A DNA stretch of 64,000 nt from Pyrus communis (Eukaryota > Streptophyta > Magnoliopsida > Rosales > Rosaceae), in NCBI RefSeq assembly GCF_963583255.1, contig NC_084815.1, positions 17,934,807 through 17,998,806 on the forward strand, written 5' to 3'. The notes beneath the pieces are model-generated. The model saw only the letters and a list, made by a program, of their open reading frames with translations. It did no database searches and was not told the DNA's origin. The number at the start of each line of letters is the position of its first letter. Position 1 is the stretch's first letter. The position numbers and the translations under genes were made by a program. Below, one piece after another: positions 21,015 through 32,331 of the stretch.

Positions 21015-22980
21015 CTCCCTTCTAAGCTAGTAGATGGTTTAACTCCAAGCTTATCTCTGAGTGTGCAAAATCGATCTTTTGGCAGGGCCTTGGTGAAAAT
21101 ATCAGCAAGTTGATCTTCAGACTTGCAATAGATTAGCTTGATGATGTTTGACTACAATTGTTAGATCCCACATCGCCAAGGGGAGTGGATCCTCTATGCC
21201 TTATATTTACATTCCCACCTCCTTTAGCACGAGGCTTTTTGGGAGCTCACTGGCCTCAGAGTTCTGATGAACTCCAAAGTTAAGCGAGTTTAGGCTAGAG
21301 CAATCCCATGATGGGTGACCCACTAGGAAGTTGCTCGTGAGTTCCTAGAAACAAAACCGTGAGGGCGTGGTCAGGGCCCAAAGCGGACAATATTGTGCTA
21401 CATCGGAGCCGGTCTGGGATGTGACAACAATGCTTCTCGAATGTAATGATATCTTCTTCCAATGTGCTTTGTTCTTTGATGGAACACAAGATTTCTTGTC
21501 ATAGCAATGGCAGATGTATTGTCACAGTAGAGTGGAGTAACTTCAGTTTGCTCTTCACCAAAATTTTGAAGCACATACCTCAACCACATTGCTTGAGTGG
21601 TTGCTTCAATTGCACTCATGTACTCACCTTCAGCTATTGACAGAGCCACACTATGTTGTTTAACCAAGGCCCAAGAGAAAACCCCACTTCCAAAAGAAAA
21701 AGCATATCCGAATTTGTTTTTCATATCAATTTCATTCACACTCCAATCACTGTCACAATAATCTATGAGAATTGATTCTTTTCCTTTCTCATACTCAATC
21801 CCATAGTTTAATGTGACTTGCATATATCTAAGAACCCTCTTTGTTGCTCTCAAATGCTTCTTTGATGGTCCATGCATGAATGTAGCAAGTAGACTAGCTG
21901 TAAAACATAATGTCTGGTCTTGTTGCAGTTAAGTACAACAGACTTCCTACCAATTGCCTATATACATTCTCATCTGTTTTCTCAGATTCATCCTCTTTCT
22001 TAAGCTTATCACTCGCCACCAATGGAGTGCTAACAGGTTTACAGTCATTCAATCCAAATTTCTGCAGCAAACTAACTGCATATTTCCTTTGATTAATGAA
22101 GATCCCATATTTGTAATATTCTCATGCCAAGAAAGTGATATAACAGATCCAAATATATCATTTCATATATGTTCATCATGCCAGACTTGAACTTTTTTAA
22201 CAACTCAGTGCTACTACCTGTGTAATGTCATCTACATAGATAGAGACAATGATGCTTTCACTTTCTCCCCTTGACTTCATATATAAGGTTGCCTAACTTG
22301 GACTTCTAGTGAATCCAAAATTATGTAAATGAGTATCAGTTTCTTCATACCATGTCCTTGGGGCTTGCTTTAATCCATACAAGGCCTTCTTCGGTTTATA
22401 GACTTTGTCTTTTGCACCCTGCACTACAAATCCCTCAGGTTGATCAATGTAAATTTCCTCTTGCAACACTTCATTAAGAAAAGCTGATTTCACATCAAGT
22501 TGAAATAGCTTCCACTTCTTTTGAGTTGCTAAGGTAATGAGAGTAGTAATGGTATCCAATCTTGCAACAGGAGCAAATGTTTAATTGAAATCAACACCAG
22601 GCTTTTGTGTATAACCTTTGGCAACAACTCTTGCCTTGTGCTTCTGAATTGTCCCATCCAGATTCAATTTGGTCTTGTATATTTACTTCACTCCAACAAT
22701 AGGTTTGCCTGATGGTCTATCAACCAAATTCCCAGGTCTTGTTTTTCTCTATCATCTCCAGTTCAACATTCATTACTTTCTTCCAAGCTACATCAATGGA
22801 TGCATCAATGTAGCATTCTGGTTCAATCATGTTAACATTGCATCTAGCATATATTTCACTTAGTGACTTTTCTTCAACTGGTGTGGTATTGGCAAAACTA
22901 GATTCAGCAATCTTAGTTTGAGAATCAATGACCCTTTGAGTAACACAGTCACTCCCTTCTAGTTGAATGTCATCTCTCAA
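21015..22980 (-). pseudogene. Copia 2 reverse transcriptase and RNase H, interrupted
   Basis: Minus-strand frames at 22559-22293 give the reverse transcriptase start ([40 protein letters not shown]). 21877-21433 gives the end of the polymerase and RNase H (ATKRVLRYMQVTLNYGIEYE, YCDSDWSVNEIDMKNKFGYA, LSIAEGEYMSAIEATTQAMW, YCDNTSAIAMTRN, FHQRTKHI). The segment with the YVDD active site (near 22200-22250, DDITQ) is in a broken frame. The final domain part, with a DIFTKALPKDRF-like end, continues at 21158-21030 beyond the Cassandra solo LTR. The linker at 22980-22720 is also recognisable. Not functional. Confidence 0.85.
21159..21426 (+). mobile_element. Cassandra-type TRIM solo LTR with 5S-rRNA-like core
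   Basis: A single 268-bp LTR begins TGTTAGATCCCACATC and ends GGGATGTGACA, flanked by a perfect 5-bp target duplication ACAAT at 21154-21158 and 21427-21431. The core CAGAGTTCTGATGAACTCC, AAGTTAAGCGAG and GATGGGTGACCCACTAGGAAG corresponds to the 5S rRNA gene, with its Pol III box A and box C. Cassandra TRIM elements are known to carry such 5S-derived promoters in their LTRs. It lies inside the RNase H region of Copia 2. Confidence 0.92.
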
Positions 22981-23289
22981 TGGTAATGGATTAATCTCAA
23001 GTAAATTCAGAATGACAGGAAATGATAGTTTCTCACCATTTTCTGCATTCTAACTGCATACCCTTCTCATCAATTACAACACTTCTAGATAGAAATATCT
23101 TCTTGGTACTCAAATTGTAGATTTTGTATCCTTTTTCCATCTTCCCATATCCAACAAAGATACTTTTCATAAATGATTCATCAAGTTTCTATCTTAATTG
23201 TCCAGGTATGTGACCATAATAGATACACCCAAACACCTTTAAATGTTGAATACCTAGCTTCCTAACACTAAAAACTTCAAATGGAGTTT

Positions 23290-23909
23290 TGTAACATCCC
23301 ACATCATCCAAGGGAGTGGATCCTGTAAGCCTTATATGTATATTCCCATCTCTACCTAGCACGAGGCCTTTTGGGCGAGTAGCGCACGAGAGCAATCCCA
23401 TGATGGGTGACCCACTGGGAAGTTCTCGTGTGAGTTCCCAGAAACAAAACCGTGAGGGTGTGGTCGGGGCCCAAAACGGACAATATCATGCTACGGTGGA
23501 GTCGAGCCGGGGATGTGGTGAGGGCCCGGGCCGGGATGTGACAGTTTGGTATCAAAGCCAATCCCTGGCCGAATGTGTGCCTACAAAGACGTCGGGCCCC
23601 TAAAGAGGGTGAACTGTAACATCCTACATCACTCAGGGTAGTGGATCCTGTAAGCCTTATATGTATATTCCCATCTCTACCTAGCACAAGGCCTTTTGGG
23701 AGCTCACTGGCTTCAGAGTTCATCAAAACTCTGAAGTTAAGTGAGTATTGCATGAGAACAATCCCATGATGGGTGACCCACAAGGAAATTCTCGTGTGAG
23801 TTCCCAGAAACAAAACCGTGAGGGCGTGGTTGGGGCCCAAAGCAGACAATATCGTGCTACGGTGAAGTCGAGCCCGGGATGTGGTGAGGGCCTGAGCTAG
23901 GATGTGACA
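23290..23909 (+). mobile_element. Complete Cassandra-type TRIM element
   Basis: Two LTRs (23290-23543 and 23615-23909), TGTAACATCC...ATGTGACA, enclose only 71 bp. A perfect 5-bp target duplication AGTTT lies at 23285-23289 and 23910-23914. A primer-binding site TGGTATCAAAGCC (about 23547-23559) of the tRNA-Met type follows the left LTR, so the element is on the plus strand. It encodes no protein, as expected for a TRIM. It sits within the integrase region of Copia 2, splitting HKTC from TPFEVFSVRKLGIQHLKVFG. Confidence 0.93.
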
Positions 23910-23914
23910 AGTTT

Positions 23915-24607
23915 TGTGTTCCACAACCTTGGTTGGACACCTATAGAGTAAGTACATAGCTGTGTTAACAACTTCTCCCCAGAACTCAAAGGGTAAATGC
24001 TTGTCATGAAGCATACTTTTAGCCATTTCAACTATGGTTCTGTTCTTTCTTTCAGCAACACTATTTTGGTTTGGAGAATAGGCCACAGTCAACTGTCTTC
24101 ACAGAATTGAATAAACTCATGAGAGTTGTACTCTCCACCTCTGTCACTTCTTAACTTTAGAATTTTGTAGCCACTCTGCAATTCAACCATGGCTTTGAAT
24201 TTCTTGAACACTTCTGATTTGTGATTTAGGAGATAAACCCAACACATTCTAGTGGCATCATCAATGAATGTCAAGAAATATATGTTCCCTCCAAATGTTG
24301 TGACTTGCATTGGTCCACACACATCTGAGTCAACAAGTTCCAGAGACTTGCTTACTTTTCAAGTCAACTCTTTACTGAATGCATCTCTATGCTGTTTTCC
24401 AACAATACACCCTTCACAGACACCAGTTGATTTCTTAAGTTTGGGTAGACCCAGCACCATTTCTTTATTAGACAATAATTTCAAGCTGTTAAAATTCAAA
24501 TGCCCTAGCCTTTTGTGCCACTCCCAAGCATCACCCTCAATATTAGCCTTTAGTGCAAAACCATTCATATCTTCCATAAGTAGTGGAAAACACCTATTAC
24601 TAGTCAT
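23915..24607 (-). pseudogene. Copia 2 integrase
   Basis: Minus-strand pieces in order are WHKRLGHLNFNSLKLL and CEGCIVGKQHRDAF (24607-24359, zinc-binding region), FIDDATRMCWVYLL and LKLRSDRGGEYNS (24322-24089, core), and NQNSVAERKNRTIVEMAKSM (24092-23915, with the last catalytic acidic residue). Stops and frame changes separate the pieces, and the Cassandra element cuts the C-terminal part. The remainder continues at 23289-23189. Confidence 0.85.
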
Positions 24608-25970
24608 CTATACTGTAACAACATGACTCGCAAAACCTCTATCTTTAAAGATTGCAACCTGATCATCTCCAAATAATAAGAAATAACCATGCTGCATCAT
24701 TTGCCCCACACTTAGAAGATTTTCATCTAGTCCTAGCAGTAGCATTACTTCTTTAATATGTCTGGTAACATTCTTGGTTTCAATTACCAAGGTTCCTTTT
24801 GCACTAGCTTGAACAATCTGTCCATTCCCCATTTTGATTTTTGTTGAAACACTTATGTCCAGATTAATCAACATAGACTCATGTGAAGTCATGTGGTTGC
24901 TACATCCACTGTCAATATACCACACATGTTCACTTTTGACTATTGCAGCATAATTACAAGCAAAGAACATAGAGGTTTTCTCCTCCATTCGTTGTGCCAC
25001 TTGAACATGTTGAACTGGTTTACTTCTGCAATATCTGGCAAAGTGATTGAATCTGCCATAGTTGTGACACTTTGGCTTTCCCTTAAATCTGCATTCACCA
25101 TAGTGTACATTCCCACAGACTTTACATGTCTCTACTGTGTTCTCCTTGTTAAACCAGGGTTTGGCAGCATATTGAGGCCTATCATTTGCCTCAAAATTAC
25201 CCTTCTTATCTCTAAATTTGAAAGGTTTCTTCCCCTTGTACCCAGTGGTCTGTGATCCGCTTTTGTTTTGAATACTAAGACTGTTAAATGCCTTATCACT
25301 CACTTCCTCATCTTCAATATGCATTTTCAACCTTTGCTCAAATCCTTTTAGAGTTGCAACAACCTCATTTGGATCAATCTCATCCAATTTCTTAGTTCCC
25401 TTAATGATAGAAACAATGTTATCATATGCAGAAGTTAGACTAATTAACATTTTCTCAACTGGTCTCTTGTTTGGCAATGTTTCACCAAACATCTTCATCT
25501 TATTCACAAGACCAGATAATCTAGCTAGATAATCAGAGACAGATTCATTTTCTCATCCTAGCATATTAAAAATCACGGCAAATACCTTGTAATTTCACAG
25601 CCATGACTTAAGCATCACCCTTGAATTCTTGCTTAAGAACATCCCAAGCATCCTTTGCAATCACTTGATTTGCGATTCTGGGAAAGATCTCATCACTTAC
25701 AGCTCCTCTTATCAATCACAACACCTTTGCATCTCTGAAGATGAGATCCTGATTAGTAAGGATTTGCTTCTCATCCGTCTCATTCCCTTCCTTCGATAAT
25801 GTGAAGCCATCTTCAACAAGGCTCCACAGATTGTGAGACTTGAATATTGTTTTCATTTTGATACACCAGAATTCATAATTGAGTCTCGTGAACACTAGTG
25901 CATGAAGATCAGTGCAAGATCCAGCCATTTTTATGCTTCTAAGTTCTTTGTTGAAAACCCAGATGAACAC
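24608..25970 (-). pseudogene. Copia 2 gag and protease
   Basis: Gag starts MAGSCTDLHALVFTRLNYEF at 25970, a start supported by the closely similar MAGSSSSELRAPIFNGDNYE of the Copia at 58490. The second piece (25507-24608) contains a zinc knuckle with a changed second cysteine (CHNYGRFNHFARYC) and the protease active site WYIDSGCSNHMTS. Frames between 25507 and 25716 are broken. Confidence 0.85.
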
Positions 25971-26016
25971 TCACAGATTCACTCCCAGATTCAAATCCAA
26001 CCTGGCTCTGAGGCCA

Positions 26017-26443
26017 TGTTAGTGTTTGAGCTACTTTTGAGCTAAATTTCTCTATGTATTTGTAATCAATTCAACAAGTAATTGAAATGGATTCAAAGCT
26101 TGAATATCAGAGATGAACTTTGGGGGAAGAAAGAGTACGTTGCTCCCTCAAATCTACATTGGATTCGTTGCATAAAACTCAGCTACAAACCAGCTATATA
26201 GTCGTTGCCAACACACCAATGCATCATGACTATGATCACGTGCAACTCACATGGTTTCACTTAACATATAACAAACTGAACACGTGTCAAGTTATACACC
26301 ATTGAGATGATATAATCTTGACCGTTTATTACAAATATATAAACTTGGCTAAGAACAACACTTAGACATTTTCGAGCTTCTTCTTCCTTCATATTGTAGC
26401 AACCTTGAATGCTTGATACAGCTGCCATGCTTATGCTCCAACA
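26017..26443 (-). repeat. 5' LTR of Copia 2
   Basis: Starts TGTTAGTGTTTGAGCTAC, ends TGCTCCAACA; the adjacent inner side carries the tRNA-Met-type primer-binding site. Confidence 0.92.
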
Positions 26444-27046
26444 AGGTCAGATCACCACATGCTGAGACAGAAACGATATCTGGAACGTCAACTTTTATAG
26501 CTAATTCTACTGATCTGCCTGAGATGCCTTGGGGTACATGCTTTTGCTCACTTTTGCTATCCTGCTGAAAGGAAGTAGATGAACAGAAAGAACACAAATA
26601 AGTAACAAATAGATAAAGAATATACTTGTGGCACAAGCAAGAAAAGTTACTACAATTAATTCAGTTACTGAAAGTGCAGATGATTTTTCTTCGTTTAATA
26701 TATACTGAAAAATGATAAAGAATTACCTGGTGAAGCCCTTCATTATTCAAAACAAACTCCGACCGTTTCCAATCACTATGAGGTGCAATTGGTTTTCCCG
26801 CTGGTGGTGCAGTAAGATATCCAACTTTAAGATATGGTAAAGGAAGCTGTAAAGATTAGAAATTATCATGAAAGCAAACCAAATAAATCAAATTGGTTGA
26901 GAAAGAAAACCAATAATCCATTTAAATTATGGATGGAGTATCACATTATCCTAAATGATTAAGATAAGTAACAAACTAACCAATACGGTTCCAAGGTTGT
27001 AAATTGCTCGATGGAAATCAAACTGCAACTGAATAGCTGCGCGGAA

Positions 27047-28119
27047 CTGCACCAGAAGAAATTGACATGAGTCATGACGGTATAAATGAGAAACAAACAC
27101 TTCAAAGATGAAAATAATATTTCTGGTTTCCCATCCACATTCATCCAATCATTCTGATATCTCCGAAAAATTATTATACGGTACCTTACTATTGCAGATC
27201 TTACAATTGTTTGCTTTTCTCATGCAGGAACAATTGCGCTGAGTTCCTAAATTGTTTGCTTTTCTGGAGTTGACGACATGGAACATAAATATGCCGAGCA
27301 AGGAGAAAATTGAAAAAAAAAGTGGTTGTAGGCCTTGTGAGCGGCTTTTTAGGGCAAGTTTTGTCAATAGATTCTTAACACTTCGTATCCGAGCCAGATT
27401 TTGTCACTCAACTATGCTCAGATTTTGTCAAAGAGGTGATCCATAAAAGTGGATTAAAATGATTCGTAATGTATTGGGCATATAATCTTATTTTTTATTT
27501 CTTTTAGACAAGAACAAGTTGTTGTCTTAGAATAATTCAAGAGCTCCCGGACACTTTGTATTACTAGCCGACTTCTAGGAATAAGTTGTAACAAGCTACC
27601 TGGAGCTTATGGACTTGGAGAAACAAATGCATCTTTGAACAGGGCTTCTCTAACCCCCACAAGCCCAATGGAAATCATCCTATTAAAGGCACAGGAAATA
27701 GATGATAGCCTCAAAGTGGAATCTATGAAGTCCACAAAAAAGCAGAACTTCATTGCATGGAACTGATTAAATTCAGGCCTAATATGTTTCTTTAAAAGGC
27801 TTTTCGAATCTCTAATAATAGTATTACCTAGCGGATAAATGGTCTTCGTGGTAATAAGGTTATCGAAAGAGAGTCCCGTAATACAAAAATTAGGACTTTA
27901 ACTCCTGTGATGTAGTCCGTTAGCAAATTTAGTTCAAAAGTAATTTTTCTGTTAAATGTTCGTTAAATACAAAGATAAAAATATACTTTGACTTGTGCAC
28001 ATTGAATCTAATTGCTCCTTATTAGTTTCAAACATTATTTTTGGATGAAAAAAAAAAATAGAAAAGTTTGGTTGCATCTAGGTTGGGAATTGACAGGTAG
28101 TGGTAATAAAACTACAAGC
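27047..28119. other. Non-coding stretch upstream of the HLB1-like fragment
   Basis: No further exons of the HLB1-like gene are recognisable. At about 27836-27945 there is a copy of a dispersed repeat (GGTAATAAGGTTATCGAAAG ... GTAGTCCGTTAGCAAATTTAG). It recurs in the opposite orientation at about 57570-57665 and 62990-63090. Otherwise I see nothing. Confidence 0.45.
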
Positions 28120-29054
28120 GGGTGTTTGTTTGACCTTCTTAGGTGGGACTGGACTAGACTAGACAAATTGCTAGTGTAGTCTGATGTTTGGTATGCACAA
28201 GGATTAAATTTAATGGGATTAGATCCGACTCGCTAGGATTAAACCCCTGGCTAGGAGTTCTTAGCGAAGCACCCCAGAAAGCCCCAGACTCGTAAGACCT
28301 GCGAGAGAGTGTCGTCAGCACCCTGCTCCCTCATCGTCATCCTCCTCATCCTTATCTCCGCATCCTGCCCACCCGCATCTGCTCCTCTTGTCTGGTAAAC
28401 TTCGAATCCGAAACTAATTCTTCGATTTGTTTTGCAGATCGTGATATTACTGGGCTTTATTTGATTTACGTGTTTTGGGTTTGAGAAATTTTCAATAATA
28501 GGCCTCTGCACTTGAACAAATTAGGGTTTTGATTTTTAGGGTCAAATTAAGATTAGAATTTGGGGTTTTCACATTTTATGCCATTTTCAGTACCAAAATG
28601 ATGATAATCATCACAAAATTGTTGTTATAAGGGCAGATGCAAAGTTAAATTTGTAATTTAGGTTTAGTTTCAACCGATTTTGGTATCAGGTTGGACTAGA
28701 GTTTTTGGATTTTGGTATCGGGTTTGAGAAATTTTCAATAATCCCCCCTTCCTTTGCTTCTATGCCTGTATTAGGATTTAGGCTTAGCAACGAGCTTGTA
28801 AAAGTCATGTACAATGTGCTTAGTTGTACATATTCAGCGTGTTGTAATTGTCGTTGCCTGCTCTATGCACTATAGGGAGTTAGGATTGAGCCATTGATAC
28901 GCTGTAACAAGAAGCTATCGTGCTAAATTGTAATTAGTCATAGTAACATAGCTACAAACCAGTTTCTGCTGAAGCCACTTTCCTTTAAAGAATCTTACTT
29001 TCTGTGTATAATATGTAACTGTGAGTTGTATTTGGGTTTAGGGGTTGTGAGTAG

Positions 29055-31413
29055 TGATAGGAGCATATTCATGCGACTTAAATGGCTTGTTCTCGTGCAT
29101 TTACGTTATGTTTCTTTAGTTATTTTAGTCCTTTATGCTTCTTTTGTGTGTTTTCAGGTTCTAAGGGCAAAGTATGCAAAAGGATGCCTTTTGGAGCCTT
29201 TTGGAGCAAATTAGAGATTTAAATGGATTGCATATGCTTTAAGCCAAGTAGATGGAAGAAATTGAAGACCAAAGGAGGCTAGTAATAAATAAAGAGATGA
29301 AGAAATGAAGAACAAAGAGTTCACATTCATCACCAACAAAACCATCTCAGCCACAAAAATCCCTTTAATCCGTAGCCTCCCATTGATCTATGAAACCATC
29401 TCAACCGCACCTATTTTCTAACCCAAGGGCCTTTTCATTGTTTCATTTTTCATTTACATATTCATTCAGCCACTTTCACACACATATCAACCCTACATGC
29501 ATTCACTCTTCATAAATCACCCACATGCACCCATAATCATCCACATGCACATTCATCCACCTTTCTCCCAAAACCGTGCACATTCCCTTGCATTTCCAGC
29601 TTTCCCCCTTCAATAAACAACCAACCTAGCTGTCATTGCACATGCATTCATCATCATAACCTAGCTGTCATTCCACTTCACACCTTGCCGTGCATAACCC
29701 ATCTTCATTCCAGCCAAAACACATGCATTTCCAACCCACATGCACCCTTTAATCATTCAACTACACAACTTGCCATCATTCCAGAAAATCACCATCATTG
29801 CCGTGCATCCCATTCCACTTTCCAGCCATTCCACATGCCATTGTCATTCCACTTCATTTCACCTTGCATTTCCAGATTATTCCTTCATCATTGCACTATA
29901 ATCATTCACACCCCTTTAATCCACATGCAGCCACATATTCATTGCACATGCTTTCACATTCATTTCCAGCACCAAACATCCCATGCCGTGCATTCCCTTT
30001 CATTTCTGTCAAAGCACATGCACTCCCACCCTTTAATCACATGCATAAATCAGCCACATGCATCACCCATCACCATTCCAGATTTCCACCAAGTTCCTAG
30101 CTGTCATATTCCCTCTTTTTCACCTATAAATAAGCATCCATTGCAGCCACAAAACATAGACTCTTCCATTTCAGAAAATCATCCATACACACCAACAACA
30201 TCCCCTTGGCCGTGGCTCCCTACTAATCCAAACACCATCAAAAACATCCCCCTTGTGCTGTGCCTTCCCCATCAATCCATTCAGCCATTCCAACCACTCC
30301 TCATCCATTCATACACAAAACCTATCATTCTACATCATCCATAATCCCCAAAACTCACCTTAGACCTTGTGCTACAACAAAGAGGAAGAGAAGCGGGCCT
30401 AAACGTTCATACAATTCAAGTTTGAGTTGTTGGAATGTTTAGGTGTTTCTTTTCCTTTGAATTCAATGTTTAATTTCAATTCTCTTTGTTTTGTACGTAT
30501 GAGGAACTAAACCCCCCTTTGCTAGGGGGGATTCAAAATATATGTTTATGCTTGCATTTTGATTTGATTACTTCTAATTGCGTTTCATAAGTTGTGGATT
30601 CAATTTGTTTAACTGTTTGATTGATAACTTATTTATGTATGTTTATTGAGAGTGCACGCTTAATTTTCATGCATGAATATGACGCTAGAATATAAGTGAG
30701 TTTCACCTAATAGTTACGAACTTATATTCACAAGTAGTGGAGGTTGCTTATAAACAATCGCGTTAAATAAATTCTTGGCATAAGTTTCATGCAATCATAG
30801 TAACGAATGCCTCGTCAACACTTATAATTTTCATAGAGCGTAATGATTCTTGCTTGTATCTCTATTATGCAATCATGTAGGGGACTTGTGGGGAATGTTT
30901 TGGGTTGTCGTATGCAATCATCCAATTCAATAACATTAGGAAGATTTGAAGGTTAAGTAGTGCATCACGGTTAACTTGGGGTGTTGAGAATTCATGGTTT
31001 ATTGAAATGCAATTGGAAATCTTTTTATTATGCAAGTGTAACATGTGTGGAGATGAACCCCTTGGCTAGCATCCATTCATTCCATTTCATCAATTTCATA
31101 TTTACATTCTGTTTTAATTGCAATTTGTTCATTTAGTTTAATTTCGTCAAAACCTAAATCCCCCTTTACTTTAATGTCAAATTAGTTAGAAATCAATTTA
31201 GTTTGTGTTATTTTGAGTCTTTTGATTTGTTTTAGTGTTTTAAAGTTTAGTTTTGCATTCTTTGAGTCTAGTATAGTGTTTTTACGTTTTTGAGTCAAAT
31301 CCAAGTGATTAACAATCCCTCCTAATCCCCGGTCCAGAACGATCCCTACTTATACTTATACTACAAATTGACAAAAAGAGGGTTTAATTTGTGCGCGTAT
31401 AATTCTCGCATCA
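29055..31413 (+). mobile_element. Solo LTR, 2.36 kb, with RY-motif-rich U3
   Basis: It begins TGATAGGAGCATATTCATGC and ends ATAATTCTCGCATCA, with a perfect 5-bp target duplication AGTAG at 29050-29054 and 31414-31418. No internal retroelement sequence or second LTR is present, so the element was reduced to one LTR by recombination. A TATA box (TATAAATA, 30125-30132) sits near the middle. Upstream of it, 29440-30100 is a C/A-rich, low-complexity tract. The open frames at 29685-30344 are products of this composition (His/Pro/Ser-rich) and are not genes. The family is uncertain; Gypsy is likely from the long LTR. Confidence 0.85.
29490..30062 (+). promoter_or_regulatory. Cluster of ten CATGCA (RY-type) motifs
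   Basis: CATGCA occurs ten times between about 29495 and 30062, within the putative U3 of the solo LTR and 60-630 bp upstream of its TATA box. RY motifs are binding sites of B3-domain factors of the ABI3/FUS3/LEC2 group. Regulatory function here is inference. Confidence 0.5.
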
Positions 31414-32331
31414 AGTAGCAAATCAACGCTGCATTGCATGAGTGGGGACGGAAACAGCTGTTTGGACTAGTGTCTGTTTTTCTCTTCGGGAGACATATTC
31501 TGTGCTCCTTATGTACATTTTACTGGACGTAGTTTTGTACTTCTCTTCGTAGATTTCATGTTGTCGATTTCTCAACAATGTATCATTTAGTCAGGTTGTC
31601 TGAAATGGTTGTTTAGACAAGTTGTATTGCTTCTCAACAATGTATTTTAGAAATTTGGTGTATAGTCATGTTTAGTGTATGAGAAGTTGCATTGTCCTTG
31701 AAGAAGGCGTTCACTGGAGGCGATTTGATTTGTCTTCCTGCCGACACTACTTTTTTAATGAACCCTTGAAGGATTGTGCTTTGCTCGAATTACTATCATA
31801 TAAATTATATTCTTTGCTGTATCTTGATTCTGTTAGTATACAGTAATTCTGCATGTACTTTGTGGTCCTGCTGCTGTTTGAGCTCCGTCATTGTAATTTT
31901 TGTTTTAAGCTTCGTAGTTGGCTTTTCAATTTGAAGTATTGAAACTCTAGGTGCGATTCACAGTTGATGGAATAATTTCACAAGCGGAAAGCCGCATTTC
32001 GTTTCAGATTTAGTCTTTTGAGCTATGGCTTTTATCTTGAAGCTCTGTTTGTCAGTACGCAATAGATGAGACCATTCATGTCGGTTTTTCTGTTGCATCA
32101 TAGTTCTTAGCTGCAACTGTTAAGACTAGAGGAATACAATGATCTTTGCATATGCTAGAGTTTCAAGTTTTTTGTTTTTTGGCTTATGAGCTAATCTTTG
32201 CATATGCTTACTTTTTGATATCAGGTTGGACTAGAGTTTCAAATTGAGTTTCAAGTGTTTTTGTTCCTCTCTCCGAGAAGTGTATTTCCAGCGTGCAATG
32301 ATCTTTGCATCCGCTTACGTTTCCTGTTTCG

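Larger units (their letters stand above)
20592..26443 (-). mobile_element. Copia LTR retrotransposon 2, complete, inserted in a coding exon
   Basis: The LTRs lie at 20592-21014 and 26017-26443, both TGTTAG...CAACA. They are flanked by near-identical 5-mers AAGTC (20587-20591) and AGGTC (26444-26448). On the minus strand the 5' LTR is the right one, followed by a primer-binding site TGGCCTCAGAGCC (complement of 26004-26016) of the initiator-tRNA-Met type. A purine-rich tract precedes the left LTR (complement of 21015-21024). Domains run gag, protease, integrase, reverse transcriptase, RNase H in the Copia order, all on the minus strand and all frame-broken. By eye the LTRs differ at about two dozen of some 425 positions. 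Two Cassandra insertions lie inside, at 21159-21426 and 23290-23909. Confidence 0.92.
20245..27046 (-). pseudogene. TPR-family (HLB1-like) gene, 3' part, split by a Copia element
   Basis: Five minus-strand exon blocks fit together in phase. 27046-26981 encodes [22 protein letters not shown] apart from small edges; 26846-26727 encodes [15 protein letters not shown] and [13 protein letters not shown]; 26564-26444 encodes VPDIVSVSACGDLT; 20591-20534 encodes QRGAGLYIDTIHGPVCL; 20355-20245 encodes [20 protein letters not shown] and ends at TGA. The third and fourth blocks are one exon interrupted by the retrotransposon at 20592-26443. From memory the sequence matches a plant TPR-like protein related to Arabidopsis HLB1, a trans-Golgi-network factor linked to actin-dependent trafficking; that identity is inference. 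Family members have further residues between the first two blocks and a long N-terminal half, neither of which I find here, so this is a fragment. No internal stops are seen in the surviving exons. Confidence 0.65.

Noticed and set aside
21240..21340. 5S rRNA gene
   Set aside because: The 5S-like sequence is diverged and bounded by LTR ends with a target duplication, so it is the known 5S-derived part of a Cassandra LTR.
29685..30344. Open frame of 219 codons rich in His, Pro and Ser
   Set aside because: It lies inside the solo LTR and is a by-product of the CATTCCA/CATGCA low-complexity composition; no domain and no conserved start.
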